Shown one piece after another: positions 27,745 through 36,758 of a stretch of 64,000 bases of DNA. The notes under the pieces are model-generated. The model was not told the origin of the DNA, ran no database searches, and was given only the letters and a program-made list of their open reading frames with translations. Every line of letters starts with the position of its first letter. The stretch's first letter is position 1. Source of the DNA: JAAUTY01 sp964397305 (GTDB lineage Bacteria > Cyanobacteriota > Cyanobacteriia > Cyanobacteriales > Spirulinaceae); contig CAYNIP010000006.1 of the NCBI GenBank assembly GCA_964397305.1, positions 92,184 to 156,183 of the forward strand. The letters are read 5' to 3'. A program made the translations under genes and the position numbers.

Positions 27745-27843
27745 ATGATTACCATGCAATTAATGGATTGGTTGGCGATCGCCAGCTACTTGAGTTTTGC
27801 CAGCTTCATCGCTTGGCGCGTCATCATTGCGGATCAAGGTTGA
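27745..27843 (+). CDS. 32-residue single-helix membrane peptide
   Basis: This short reading frame has a good ribosome site (CGAGGAGAG, eight to ten bases before ATG 27745) and lies alone between the hpf terminator and an unrelated convergent gene. The product, starting MITMQLMDWLAIASYL and ending WRVIIADQG, has one hydrophobic helix of about 20 residues and contains an in-frame HIP1 octamer. Its size and shape resemble small thylakoid subunits of photosystems, cytochrome b6f or NDH-1, but I cannot match it to a named subunit. A leader hairpin, GCAGGT with ACCTGTGC, lies just upstream (about 27711-27731). Confidence 0.6.
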   Translation: MITMQLMDWLAIASYLSFASFIAWRVIIADQG

Positions 27844-27934
27844 AAGCGCTCCCCCGGGGCCTGCTGTCGGCCTAGCACCCAGATAGCGCCAGTCGGCTCT
27901 TGTCCACAGGGTCGAGCCAGCTCCTGGACTTGAC

Positions 27935-29434
27935 TTAGCCGCCGATCCCCAACTGACCCGCCAGACTAGGGCTGAGGGGGATCAGGGTCGCCAACATCAA
28001 AAACAGGGCCAGGAGCCCCAAGGTCGCCCGCGCATCATCGGGCTCGGTTAACTCATTGAGGCTGGGCCGCTCCAGATCCCGTTGCAGGAACAGGATCAGG
28101 ATTCCCCAGTAGAGCGGGATCGGATTCCCCGGATTAAAAATTGCCACTAACCCCAGCACAATCAGCGTCGCGATCGTCGTGCGGCGCGCTGTCTTGCGGC
28201 CATAGATAGCCTGCACCAGGCGGCCGCCATCCAGTTGACCGGCTGGCAGTAGGTTCAGAGCCGTAATCGTCAATCCTAACCAGCCCAGCACCACCAGCGG
28301 GTGAACGCTGACGGTCGAGGCCTCGAGGCTACTCTGGAGCACCACCTTGGCGAGGGCTCCGACGAGCACCGAGCCCTGAAAGAACTGGGTGGGTAGGACA
28401 AAGAGGTTATCGCCTTGGGACAGGACGAGCCCCAGGGTCAGGATTGCTAGGGAGAGCAGGCCGCTGGCCGCCGGGCCGGCGAGGGCGATGTCCAGGAGGG
28501 CGGTGCGGTGGGGAATGGCTGAGGTGAAGCGGGTGATGGCGCCAAAGGAGCCAATTTGCCAACTGGGGAGCAGAAAGGGAAGGCTCAGGCGAACGTCATG
28601 ACGCCGGGCTAGGGCCCAGTGGCCGGCCTCATGGGCTGCCAGAATTGTCCAGAGTCCGAGGGCGAGGGGCAAGGTCTCCCCGAGGCGGCCCAGGTCGCTG
28701 AACCAGTCAAAGCCTCGCAGCAGGCCGGCGGCCTCGAGGCTGGTGGCGAGGGTGGCGATCCCAAGGACGGCCGCGAGGTTTTTTTGCCCGAGGGTCAGGG
28801 GCTGGGGGTCGTTGCTGCGGGGGAGGACGATGGCTACGGGTTTACCATCGGGGTTTTCCACCAAAAAGAGCCGGTAGCGATCGCCCAAGCGCTCGCGCAA
28901 GCGCGCTGCCAGAGCTTCGTAAACGGCCGCCGGTTCGCCTCGGAGGTTGCCCTTGAAGATCGCGCCTTCCTGGTAGGAAATGGTTTCAGTGGCAAAGAAG
29001 GTGTCCAGGCTAAAGATGCCGCGAATCGCCTGGAGATCAGCCTCTGGAATGGGGATCGCGTCGGGGACGCTGGGATCTGCACTGGCGCGGGCTTCTCCGG
29101 TGGCCTCGGTGGTAGCGGCCTGCTGCTCCACCAAACGCTGGGCGGCGCGCTCCCGCAGTAGTTCTTGCTGACCGGCAGCCCGCAGGCGACGGCCGAGGTA
29201 GATGTAGAGGCCTGTGGAGACGAGGACCAAGAGAATGATGCCCACCAGGTTGAGGTAGATGCCGAGGGCGAAGAGTCCGAAGAAGAGCAGCCAGGGGGCC
29301 ATCAGGATGACCGACTGCAACCAGGCCAGGAGACCGAGCTGGCCGTAGGGTTGGGCGCGACGGTAGCCCCAGATCAGGATGCCGAGGGCGACACCGGCAA
29401 CCGCAATGACAATGAAGGATTCAGAGTTGACCAT
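27935..29434 (-). CDS. Site-2 protease family membrane metalloprotease (EGY1/EGY2-like)
   Basis: This 499-residue protein has two N-terminal TM helices (about 7-24 and 38-75), a charged coiled segment (about 80-125) and a soluble region with FATETISYQEGAIFKGNLRG, the signature preceding the protease core in plant EGY and cyanobacterial homologues. The zinc-binding HEAGH lies near residue 267, followed by PFLLPSWQIGSFGAITRF, and the second metal motif is NLLPAGQLDGGR. Multiple TM helices enclose the site. Family members cleave within membranes and are linked to thylakoid function. ATG 29434 is preferred; the 20 residues upstream look non-native. The stop is 78 bp from the convergent mini-gene region. 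Confidence 0.93.
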   Translation of the reverse strand: MVNSESFIVIAVAGVALGILIWGYRRAQPYGQLGLLAWLQSVILMAPWLLFFGLFALGIYLNLVGIILLVLVSTGLYIYLGRRLRAAGQQELLRERAAQRLVEQQAATTEATGEARASADPSVPDAIPIPEADLQAIRGIFSLDTFFATETISYQEGAIFKGNLRGEPAAVYEALAARLRERLGDRYRLFLVENPDGKPVAIVLPRSNDPQPLTLGQKNLAAVLGIATLATSLEAAGLLRGFDWFSDLGRLGETLPLALGLWTILAAHEAGHWALARRHDVRLSLPFLLPSWQIGSFGAITRFTSAIPHRTALLDIALAGPAASGLLSLAILTLGLVLSQGDNLFVLPTQFFQGSVLVGALAKVVLQSSLEASTVSVHPLVVLGWLGLTITALNLLPAGQLDGGRLVQAIYGRKTARRTTIATLIVLGLVAIFNPGNPIPLYWGILILFLQRDLERPSLNELTEPDDARATLGLLALFLMLATLIPLSPSLAGQLGIGG

Positions 29435-29495
29435 GATGAGGGGGAATGAAAAGCGGGTCGGCGATCGCCCCAGCCGCAACGGGCTGGGCAGCACC

Positions 29496-30404
29496 TCAGG
29501 GCAGTTCCAGCGCGCGCCGGAGTTGACCCTCGCTGGCGGCGAGTCGGTGCTCGCCCTCGGTGGCGCTGAGCTGACGCCAGTGCATCAATAGCGCTAGCTT
29601 AACGCGCTGACCGCTGCCCTCGAGCAACTCGGCGGCGGCGGCGCGGTCGAGGTCGGTCAGGTCTTGGAGAATGCGGAGGGCGCGATCGCGTAGCTTCTCG
29701 TTGCTGACGGCCACATCGATCATGCGATTGCCGTAGACCTTCCCCAGCTTCACCATAACGCTGGTGGAGAGGATATTGAGGGCCATCTTGGTGACTGTGC
29801 CGGCCTTCAGGCGCGTGGAGCCCGCGAGGATTTCGGGCCCTACCAGCAGTCGAATGTCTACATCGGCGTCGATCGCGACTTGTTCAGCGGGGACACAGGC
29901 GATGAACAGACCAAGGGCTCCGGTGGCCCTAGCCGCTTGCAGAGCGCCGCGCACATAGGGCGTTGTGCCGCCGGCCGTGATGCCGACGACGACATCACGG
30001 CCGGTCACGCCAGCGGTGGCGATCGCCGCTGCACCCTCTTCAGCCTGGTCCTCCAGGGCCTCGGAGCTACGCACCAGGGCCGGCGCACCCCCCGCCAAGA
30101 TCCCCTGCACCAGCTCGGGCGGGGTGCAAAATGTGGGGGGGCACTCAACGGCATCCAGAACCCCGAGGCGGCCGCTGGTCCCAGCACCGATGTAGAACAG
30201 GCGACCCCCTTTTTGCAGGGCGGCGGCCGTCCGGTCAATGGCCTGGGCCAGCTCTTGCCGCGCTTGGGCGATCGCCCTCAGGGTGTGAGCGTCCTCACGA
30301 TTGAAGAGATCGACGAGTTCCAGGCTGGTGAGTTGGTCCAGGTTGGTACTGTGGGGGTTGATCTGCTCGGTCAGCAAGTGGCCGCGGGATTCCAGGCTGG
30401 TCAT
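29496..30404 (-). CDS. murQ: N-acetylmuramic acid 6-phosphate etherase
   Basis: This 302-residue SIS-domain enzyme cleaves the lactyl ether of MurNAc-6-phosphate to GlcNAc-6-phosphate and D-lactate in peptidoglycan recycling. Signatures are LLTEQINPHSTNLDQ (about 10), GAGTSGRLGVLDAVECPPTF (about 71), which contains a catalytic-type Glu, and LKAGTVTKMALNILST (about 200). The C-terminal helical domain is complete. It ends 61 bp before the start of the site-2 protease gene on the same strand, so the two may be co-transcribed. The BadF-type kinase at 23.1 kb could supply its substrate. Confidence 0.94.
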   Translation of the reverse strand: MTSLESRGHLLTEQINPHSTNLDQLTSLELVDLFNREDAHTLRAIAQARQELAQAIDRTAAALQKGGRLFYIGAGTSGRLGVLDAVECPPTFCTPPELVQGILAGGAPALVRSSEALEDQAEEGAAAIATAGVTGRDVVVGITAGGTTPYVRGALQAARATGALGLFIACVPAEQVAIDADVDIRLLVGPEILAGSTRLKAGTVTKMALNILSTSVMVKLGKVYGNRMIDVAVSNEKLRDRALRILQDLTDLDRAAAAELLEGSGQRVKLALLMHWRQLSATEGEHRLAASEGQLRRALELP

Positions 30405-30532
30405 GGTAGGGGGCCTCGCTCTCGGTCGCACAGGGTCGCGTGCTTCAACCATACACTGCGCCTTGCTGTCGGCTCAAGGCTTCCCCGGCGGGACGAACGG
30501 CCGGGAGACGAGCGGCGCGGGGAACCCCCGCC

Positions 30533-30946
30533 CTAGAGCAATCCCTCGAAGCGGCGGCGCAGGGCTTCGAGTTCATCCCGCGACATTTCGCTGGCCGCCG
30601 TGGGATCGTCGGGAGCCTCGGGCGCGTTGCTGGCGGGCGAGCCCTCGGCCTGCCAATCCATGGTGTCCACGTTGGCCTCAGGGGGGATCGCGAGGTGGCC
30701 GGTCTCGACCATCTCCCAGTCGTAGCCAGCGTCGCGGCAGAATTCCTCAATCTCATCGGCGGCAAAGGCCTCCACCGTCGGCACGGGAAAATCTTGGGCC
30801 TCGAGCAGCAGGGCATAACGCAGGGCGTCATCTTCGGACTCAAACATCAAGACTTTGTTACGCCCGCCCATCTGGACTGAGTGGATGCCTTCATGGTCCG
30901 TACCAGCATTGACGAGCAACACGTAAACACGTTTGGGCGCAAGCAT
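30533..30946 (-). CDS. DUF3110 domain protein
   Basis: This 137-residue protein starts MLAPKRVYVLLVNAGTDHEG, the N-terminal pattern of the cyanobacterial/plastid DUF3110 family. It continues with VLMFESEDDALRYALLLEAQDFP and EFCRDAGYDWEMV. The C-terminal third (about 95-137) is acidic and probably disordered, ending in a helix rich in Glu and Arg. The function of the family is not known. It lies on the same strand as murQ, about 130 bp upstream of it. Confidence 0.87.
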   Translation of the reverse strand: MLAPKRVYVLLVNAGTDHEGIHSVQMGGRNKVLMFESEDDALRYALLLEAQDFPVPTVEAFAADEIEEFCRDAGYDWEMVETGHLAIPPEANVDTMDWQAEGSPASNAPEAPDDPTAASEMSRDELEALRRRFEGLL

Positions 30947-31031
30947 GGCAGGCAACCTTAACGAGTAAATGCTAGGGATTACTTTTAGCATATCGCCTCG
31001 CTGCGCCGAGTGTGAGCGACGTGGGCCTGCG

Positions 31032-31274
31032 GGGTGAACGAAAAAAAGCGCGGCTCCTCTGAATTTTGAGCTAGGGTTCAAGGAGTAGAGGGTTGCCCTC
31101 TTCTGCGTTACGGGCCCCACTCTGCGAGAAGCTGCTGCGCGTCTACATCCCTCGGCCCCTGCTCCCAAAGCTGGGAGCAGGGGAGCTAGAAGCCCCTCGC
31201 CCAAGTTGGGCGAGGGGTTGGGGTGAGGGTTTAGCTAAGGAGTACCAACATCCCGCGTAAAGTTTCGTCCATCC
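31032..31274 (+). mobile_element. MITE-like element, copy 2, with 9-bp target duplication
   Basis: This 243-bp copy begins GGGTGAACGAAAAAAAGCG and ends near TTTCGTCCATCC. It is flanked by GGGCCTGCG (31023-31031) and GGGCCCGCG (31275-31283), a 9-bp repeat with one mismatch. Its interior matches copy 1, including the CTCTGCGAGAAGCTGCTGCG segment and the GGAGCAGGGG hairpin. It sits in the 478-bp divergent space between the DUF3110 gene and the antiporter-like gene. The remaining bases there hold no gene I can see. Confidence 0.83.
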
Positions 31275-31424
31275 GGGCCCGCGTTCGGGGGAGGCCGCCC
31301 TCGGGCTGCTCAGGGCCGACCTGGCGCTGCCATAGTATGGTTGAGGGGATAAAGCCTTGTTGCTCCGGTCCTGGGGCCGGCGAGCAGGGTTGCCCCTCGC
31401 GGTTTACAAGGGAGCCTCTTCACC

Positions 31425-33425
31425 TTGCCGACGCTTCACCTGGCTTTGACCGCCCTGTTACTCGTGGCCTGGGGAGCGGCGATCGCCCAACCGCGCCGGC
31501 CCCTCACCGGCTGGTGGCTGGCGGCTCTGGTGGGTGCGAGCCTGCCTCTCTGGGTTCCGGAGCTAGGCCCCCTGCGGCTTGACCCCGATTGGGCCCGCAC
31601 CCTGGGCCTGCCACCCTTGCTCTTTGCGGCGGCCTGGCAACTGGAGGGCCGCTTGGCTCGGGTTCACCTCGGGGCGGTGTTGCTTTTGGCGAGCCTGGGG
31701 GCGGTGATCAGCCTGGCTACCATCGGCAGTTTTCTGTTTTACCTCTCTCCCCTCTCCCTAGTCGATAGTTTGCGGCTGGGGGCGGCCTTGGCTGCTACGA
31801 GTTCCGTGACCCTAAGACTAGCCTGGCAAGCGGTAGGGACGCCGCGCTATTTGCCAGCTCTGCTCGTGGGGGAGAGTGCGCTCAATCAAGGGCTGGCCGT
31901 GGTCGGGTTCAGCGCGATCGCCAGCTTGACGACTCGCGAGGGTCTCGCGTTCACGACCTGGCAACCCTGGCTCGCAGACTGGGTAACTAGCAGCTTGGGG
32001 GGCGGCCTCCTCGGGATTGTTGGGGGGCTGCTGTTGCCCCTCGGCCTCCGGGCGACCAAGCGTCAGCCCTATGGGCAAGGGGCCTTGAGCTTGGTGGCGG
32101 TGTGGCTGGTGGCGGGCTTGGCTGAGTACTGGCAGGTCTCGGGGGCGATCGCCGTTGTCTGCCTCGGTTTGGTGGGCGGCTGGCAGGCGGCCACCCAGCT
32201 CAGCCCGAGTAATCGGGAGGTCTTGGCTCAGACCTGGGCCTCGCTAGCCTACACCCTCAGCACGCTCATCTGTTTGCTAGCCGGCTGGGGGGCGATCGCC
32301 AGTCTCGGCAGCCTGGATGCTTGGTTTGTGCTGATCTGGCTCCTCGTCGTGATCCTTTTAGCCGGTAGCCTCGCGCGGGCCCTCGCTGTTTACCTGCTCG
32401 TGCCCCTCGTCAATGCCCTGCGCCAAGTGACTCCCCTGGATTGGCGGGTGCAGACCCTCTGGCTCGGGGGCGGCCCTCGGAGCCCGATCGCCCTCGTGCT
32501 GCTGTTCAGCTTGCCGCCCGCGAGCGAGACCCCCCAGAGCCTGCTCTTAGCTCTGGCTTTGGGAACTCTCCTGCTCTCCAGCAGCTTGGCCGCCACGAGC
32601 TTCGCGCCCCTAGCCCGCTACTTAGAACTGGCCCAACCCCGCTTGGCCCTGCGAGTAGAACGGTTGCAGGCCCTCCGCACCGCCAAGCGCGAGGCCCTGC
32701 AACAGTTTGCTGACCTAGAGCGTTTCAAGCCCTGGGCCGGAGTCGCCCTCACGACCCTAGCCCAAGACTACCGCCGCACCCTCCAGCAACTGGACCAGGG
32801 CCTGGTGGCGCTTTGGGGCGATCGCCGTCTGTCAGTCTATGACCGCCACCAGGCCCTCTGGCTCCAAGCCCTGACCCTCGAGGCCATGGGCTATCGCTAC
32901 CTCTACGATTGTGGCTTGCTGAGCGAGCCCGTGCTGGCGAAGCTCGAGCTACGGGTCACGCTGCGTCGAGATGCGGTCTTGCAGGGTTCGATACCGCCCC
33001 CCTTCATCACCCTCCGCTCAACTCCTGACTGGCTGCGGGGTACGGTCCGCTGGCTCCTGCCCCCCCTCGACGCTTGGCTCAGCCAGCAAGGAGACCTGGC
33101 CAAGTATGAGGCCAATGCCGCCCTGGCCTGTGTCTGCGCGCAAGTGGCCCAGACCCTCGAGCGTTCTCTAGCCGACGGTAGCCTGGAGGCGGCGATCACC
33201 CGGGACTGCGTGGCCGCCTACCAGGAGGACAGCGAGATCGCCGCCCGCCAGCTGGTGTCTGCCGCCAGCCAAGACCCCCAGCAGGTCCGTCACTACCAGC
33301 AGCAACTCGGCCAGCGCATCGCGACCCTAGGGGAACAGGATGCCCTAGAGCAATTAGTACGAGATGGAGCCCTTAATGCCCGCCTCGCTCAGCAACTCGG
33401 CGCGGGGGAAACGGGGGAGGTCTAG
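31425..33425 (+). CDS. CPA1/NhaP-type antiporter homologue lacking both signature aspartates
   Basis: This 666-residue protein has a membrane domain of about 12 TM helices (1-395) and a helical, mostly cytoplasmic C-terminal domain (about 400-666). The fold matches CPA1 Na+/H+ antiporters: GAALAATSSVTLRLAW (about 119) aligns with the usual GA-x-AATDPVA, and LLVGESALNQGLAVV (about 147) with GESLFNDGxA. In both, the ion-binding Asp is replaced (Ser126 and Gln155), so normal cation/proton exchange is doubtful. No ATG is available near the start; a TTG at 31425 preceded by AAGGGAG is the best choice. It may be a non-exchanging or differently coupled transporter. Confidence 0.8.
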   Translation: MPTLHLALTALLLVAWGAAIAQPRRPLTGWWLAALVGASLPLWVPELGPLRLDPDWARTLGLPPLLFAAAWQLEGRLARVHLGAVLLLASLGAVISLATIGSFLFYLSPLSLVDSLRLGAALAATSSVTLRLAWQAVGTPRYLPALLVGESALNQGLAVVGFSAIASLTTREGLAFTTWQPWLADWVTSSLGGGLLGIVGGLLLPLGLRATKRQPYGQGALSLVAVWLVAGLAEYWQVSGAIAVVCLGLVGGWQAATQLSPSNREVLAQTWASLAYTLSTLICLLAGWGAIASLGSLDAWFVLIWLLVVILLAGSLARALAVYLLVPLVNALRQVTPLDWRVQTLWLGGGPRSPIALVLLFSLPPASETPQSLLLALALGTLLLSSSLAATSFAPLARYLELAQPRLALRVERLQALRTAKREALQQFADLERFKPWAGVALTTLAQDYRRTLQQLDQGLVALWGDRRLSVYDRHQALWLQALTLEAMGYRYLYDCGLLSEPVLAKLELRVTLRRDAVLQGSIPPPFITLRSTPDWLRGTVRWLLPPLDAWLSQQGDLAKYEANAALACVCAQVAQTLERSLADGSLEAAITRDCVAAYQEDSEIAARQLVSAASQDPQQVRHYQQQLGQRIATLGEQDALEQLVRDGALNARLAQQLGAGETGEV

Positions 33426-33498
33426 AGTGAACTGGTTCGTCCTTGCCAACCCTGGAGCTAGAATCCTGGCGGCGCAAGGTTGCAGAGCGGGACAGCCT

Positions 33499-33927
33499 CT
33501 AATCTAGATCCGTTGCCCCCTCGTTGGCGGCGGGGGTGTAGAGGGTGCGCTGGTGTTTGCTGAGATCATCGGGGGCGGGCAGGCGCGATCGCCGCACGAT
33601 CCGGCCCAGGTGCTGCGGGTCAATGGCACCGAAACGCACGCGCACCTGGGGCCCAGACTCACCGAAGCGGATCACCATGCCGTCGGCGATCGCCAATTGG
33701 GTCACGGCTTGACCTTCAACGTAGGTGCCATTAGCCCCAAAGTTGACCAACTGCCAGCCGTCCGCCTGATTGCGGATTTCGGCATGGCGGCGGGAGACGA
33801 CGGCACTGTAAAGCACCACATCATTTTGGCTACTGCGGCCAATACTAATCGCCTGCTCAGAGTCAAAGGTCCAGCTCTGAACCGGGGTAGCTTGGTTGGG
33901 ATGCAAGAGGGTTAATGCGATCGCCAC
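33499..33927 (-). CDS. FHA-domain protein
   Basis: About 142 residues starting from a GTG at 33927 give the usual cyanobacterial FHA N terminus (ALTLLHPNQATPVQSW). The forkhead-associated core has AISIGRSSQNDVVL, VSRRHAEIR and NFGANGTYVEGQ, the Gly-Arg-Ser, Ser-Arg-x-His and Asn-Gly-Thr elements that bind phosphothreonine. A short basic C-terminal tail follows. The frame is open about 215 bp further upstream but without ATG or recognisable domain, so the start is uncertain. The binding partner is unknown. Confidence 0.8.
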   Translation of the reverse strand: MAIALTLLHPNQATPVQSWTFDSEQAISIGRSSQNDVVLYSAVVSRRHAEIRNQADGWQLVNFGANGTYVEGQAVTQLAIADGMVIRFGESGPQVRVRFGAIDPQHLGRIVRRSRLPAPDDLSKHQRTLYTPAANEGATDLD

Positions 33928-34177
33928 GGTAAGGGAACCAATCCAGTGGATTCTGAGGACGGACGGCAGCCAAAAAAGTTCGGAGTTGCTGACTGGAGAG
34001 CGAGTCCAAACTTCTAGCTTAATTCTAGGCGATTCATTGCCCCCTGACAGCAGGCCCAAAACCCCTCGCTCCTGACCCCAACTGCTCAGGAGCGAGCCGC
34101 CGCTGCGCCTCGCTCCTGAGCTTCGATCCGAGGGGAGGCCCAACCCTGCTGGGACTCCCCCAAAGAATTGAGGGATA

Positions 34178-34450
34178 TTAGCGATAGTAACGGGATTCCA
34201 GCCAGACCCGCACCTCCGCTTCCGAAGCTTGGGTCAAGCGCTGGTCCGTGATCGGGTCTCGCGCATACCACCAGGTCCGCCCAAGGCGATCCGTCCGCGT
34301 CCAGATACAAGGCTCCGTGGAGCGAGGCCCGAAGGCTGCCAGCAGGCGCGCTCCCGCCGTTTTCACCTGCGCCCAGAAGCTGGGGCCCGAGTGCTCCCGG
34401 TCTACCTGACGATACCATTGTCGCTCTAGAGCAACGATTGCGCCTCTCAT
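34178..34450 (-). CDS. Conserved-looking small soluble protein
   Basis: This 90-residue protein starts at ATG 34450, which has an excellent ribosome site (GGAGGTGG, five bases away). It is rich in Trp, Arg and Tyr: ALERQWYRQVDREH, PSFWAQVKTAGARLL, GRTWWYARDPITDQ and a terminal VRVWLESRYYR. I believe similar proteins are widespread in cyanobacteria, but I can assign no function. Upstream in-frame ATGs (34465, 34501) have no ribosome site. Confidence 0.7.
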   Translation of the reverse strand: MRGAIVALERQWYRQVDREHSGPSFWAQVKTAGARLLAAFGPRSTEPCIWTRTDRLGRTWWYARDPITDQRLTQASEAEVRVWLESRYYR

Positions 34451-34651
34451 AAGCCACCTCCGCATTGCAGGGGACCCGCCGAATTGCATCGGTGATCCCA
34501 AAACCTACCCTCACCCTAACAAGGCCCTGGGGGGGGATCTAGAATAAACGTGCATGGCAGATATGAGCAAAATTCATGCTCTGTCACCGTGCCAGCGGCG
34601 ATGGTCACGACCGCGTATCGTGTTAGGGAGTGCCGGAGGGGGTGTTGATCG

Positions 34652-35569
34652 ATGGCTGGCATGAATCTTCAGCGCGTGAAACTCTCGCAATTACGGGCCC
34701 TCGTGGCCGTCGCCGACTGCCGGAACTTTAGCGAGGCGGCCTTGGAGCTGGAGGTGTCCCAGTCGGCCGTCAGCCATGCGATCGCCCAGCTAGAAACCGA
34801 GCTGGGCGTCTGCCTCCTGACCCGTGGCCGCCAAGGAGCCGCCCCAACCCCCGTGGGGGAAACCATCCTCAGCCGGGCGCGACAGATCCTGCAACTCCTC
34901 GACCAGATCGGCGAAGACGCCAACCGGGTGCGGGGTTTGAATGGGGGAACCGTGCGCGTTGCCTCGTTTCGCAGTGTTTCCACTCACCTGCTCCCCTTGG
35001 CGATCGCTGCCTTTCGCCAAGACTATCCCAACATCAACATCGCGATCTCCGAGCACGAAGACTTCAGCAGCATCGAGCGCGCCCTGCGTCATGGGCAGGC
35101 CGATCTCGGCTTCACCTACTTGCCCACCAGTCCTGACTTCCTCGCCTGGGAACTCCTGCGGGATCAGTACGTAGCCTTGCTGCCTCCCAGCCTCCAGCCG
35201 GCCCCCAGCCCCATTAGCTGGGAAGCCCTGGCCCAGTACTCCCTGATCTTCTCGCGGCACGGCAACACCTGGTACACCGGCCTTGAGGAATACATACGCA
35301 GTGCCCCCGTGCCCCTCAACATCGCCTACGAGGTTAGCGAGGACTCGACCGTGGTAGGGATGGTGGTCCAAGGTCTAGGGGCCGCGATCATGCCCTGCCT
35401 CGCCGCCGCACCGCTTCCCCCGGGCGTGCAGGCGTGCCAACTACCCGTGCCCTTTGAGCGCGTGATTGGGGCGATCGTCTCAGTAGAAGCCTTCCAAACC
35501 CCCGCCGTCTATGCCTTTCTCGACACCCTCCAGCGCCTCGAGCAACCGGCTGTCCTCGCGCAGAACTAG
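34652..35569 (+). CDS. LysR-family transcriptional regulator
   Basis: This 305-residue regulator has an N-terminal winged helix (LSQLRALVAVADCRNFSEAA, VSQSAVSHAIAQLE, about 10-68) and a type-2 periplasmic-binding-like effector domain (about 95-295) with VRVASFRSVSTHLLP and QGLGAAIMPCLA. LysR regulators usually act on divergent or adjacent genes; the nearest divergent gene encodes the small 90-residue protein about 200 bp away. The target and effector are unknown. ATG 34652 and ATG 34661 are both possible starts. Confidence 0.93.
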   Translation: MAGMNLQRVKLSQLRALVAVADCRNFSEAALELEVSQSAVSHAIAQLETELGVCLLTRGRQGAAPTPVGETILSRARQILQLLDQIGEDANRVRGLNGGTVRVASFRSVSTHLLPLAIAAFRQDYPNINIAISEHEDFSSIERALRHGQADLGFTYLPTSPDFLAWELLRDQYVALLPPSLQPAPSPISWEALAQYSLIFSRHGNTWYTGLEEYIRSAPVPLNIAYEVSEDSTVVGMVVQGLGAAIMPCLAAAPLPPGVQACQLPVPFERVIGAIVSVEAFQTPAVYAFLDTLQRLEQPAVLAQN

Positions 35570-36758
35570 CGCCGGGAAAGCGATATTGGGTTTCCACTTA
35601 CTTGGGAGAAGGGGCTGGGGGATGTAGACGCGCAGCAGCTTCTCGCAGAGGGGGCAAACTTGCCTAACTGAGAGGCAACCCGAGGGCTAGACCCTAGACA
35701 CACAAAAACAGCAACCTGGACTTGCTCACGTCTTTCTCCCACGTCGTTGAGACTATCTGGAGACTCTCACCACAGCCTGGAGGCTAGGGAGTCACTCCCC
35801 TTAAGAATCAGGTGGAGAAATTGGAGCGTTCGACAGAGTTGCTGCTTTTGTCGGTGGACGAGACAGATAGGGAATTGAACAGCGCTTTGTACCTCTTGGT
35901 GACTTGGTTAACAGAATTGGCTGTTGTATCTGCCAGGGAAGCGTGAGTCGCTTCACTTATTAATGTAGCACTTGGGCAAGAGCCTAGGAGGGATCGCAAA
36001 CAAAGTTTACGTCATGCTCGCTTAGGCCGACTCCAGCACTCCCTTTGGGGACGTTTTTCCAGAATCTGAGGGCGCAACCCCGCGCTGGTTTCTTCACCCT
36101 GAGCAAGTCCCTAGGACAAGCTCCCGGACACTTTCTCAATCCATCACCCAAGCCTTGGGGATCAAGAGTCACTCATCTGAGGCCAAGCAAAAACAGCAAC
36201 GAATTGAGACTGACTTCATTACATCCTCTACCGAGTCAATGCTATCTAGAGTCCTACGATCAGCGGTAAACCCACTGGAGCGAGGTTGCTCCCAGAACAG
36301 TGTATTTAGAGGAAGTTGGAGTATTCTACGACGTTGCTGTTTCTGCGGTTGAACGGAGCCAGTGGTAAATAAAACAGTGGGGTTTTCCTCGCTTGTTTAG
36401 GTGTTTTTGAGACTCGATGAACTGTTTTATCTGCCAGAGAAGCCAATCAGCTTCAGTTATTAATCTAGCACCCTTTCCCCGGCTGCGGCTTGTTTGCAAT
36501 CAAAGTTAAAAATTGTGATAGTGGCTACTGGCGTTCGTGGGCCAGACTCGAGCCTGAATCCAGGGCTTGTAGGGGCCGGTGCTTGTGGGAGCATCTCAGT
36601 TTTGCAGCCCTACGTTTCTCCGAAACAGGCTGATGTCTCCGACCTGCTAGCGCGAACACCAACACCCTAAATCCCTTGATAGAGTCCTGCTTGCACCGAT
36701 GCTTAACCCAGCCTTCGCCCTCGCATCCCTCCGAGGGGGGGGTAGCCCCCCGGCGGGA
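35570..36758. repeat. 1.2-kb non-coding region with a decayed duplicated segment
   Basis: No convincing gene is present; the longest frames are short and lack ribosome sites. Two diverged direct copies of about 190 bp lie at about 35821-36010 and 36316-36508. Their best-matching part is about 50 bp long (35921 and 36422), reading CTGTTGTATCTGCCAGGGAAGC and CTGTTTTATCTGCCAGAGAAGC, followed by TTATTAATNTAGCAC in both. GTTGCTGTTTTTG-like motifs recur, two of them inverted (about 35703 and 36189). The region is markedly AT-richer than its surroundings. It also holds a relic of the small mobile element at 35588-35681. Confidence 0.65.
35588..35681 (-). mobile_element. Decayed relic of the small GGGTG...CACCC element family
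   Basis: It starts GGGTTTCCACTTACTTGGGAG and ends AAACTTGCCTAACTGAGAGG followed by CAACCC, closely resembling the right end of the 61.2-kb element. The interior has GTAGACGCGCAGCAGCTTCT as in the larger copies. No target duplication can be seen, so this is an old or rearranged copy. Confidence 0.55.
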
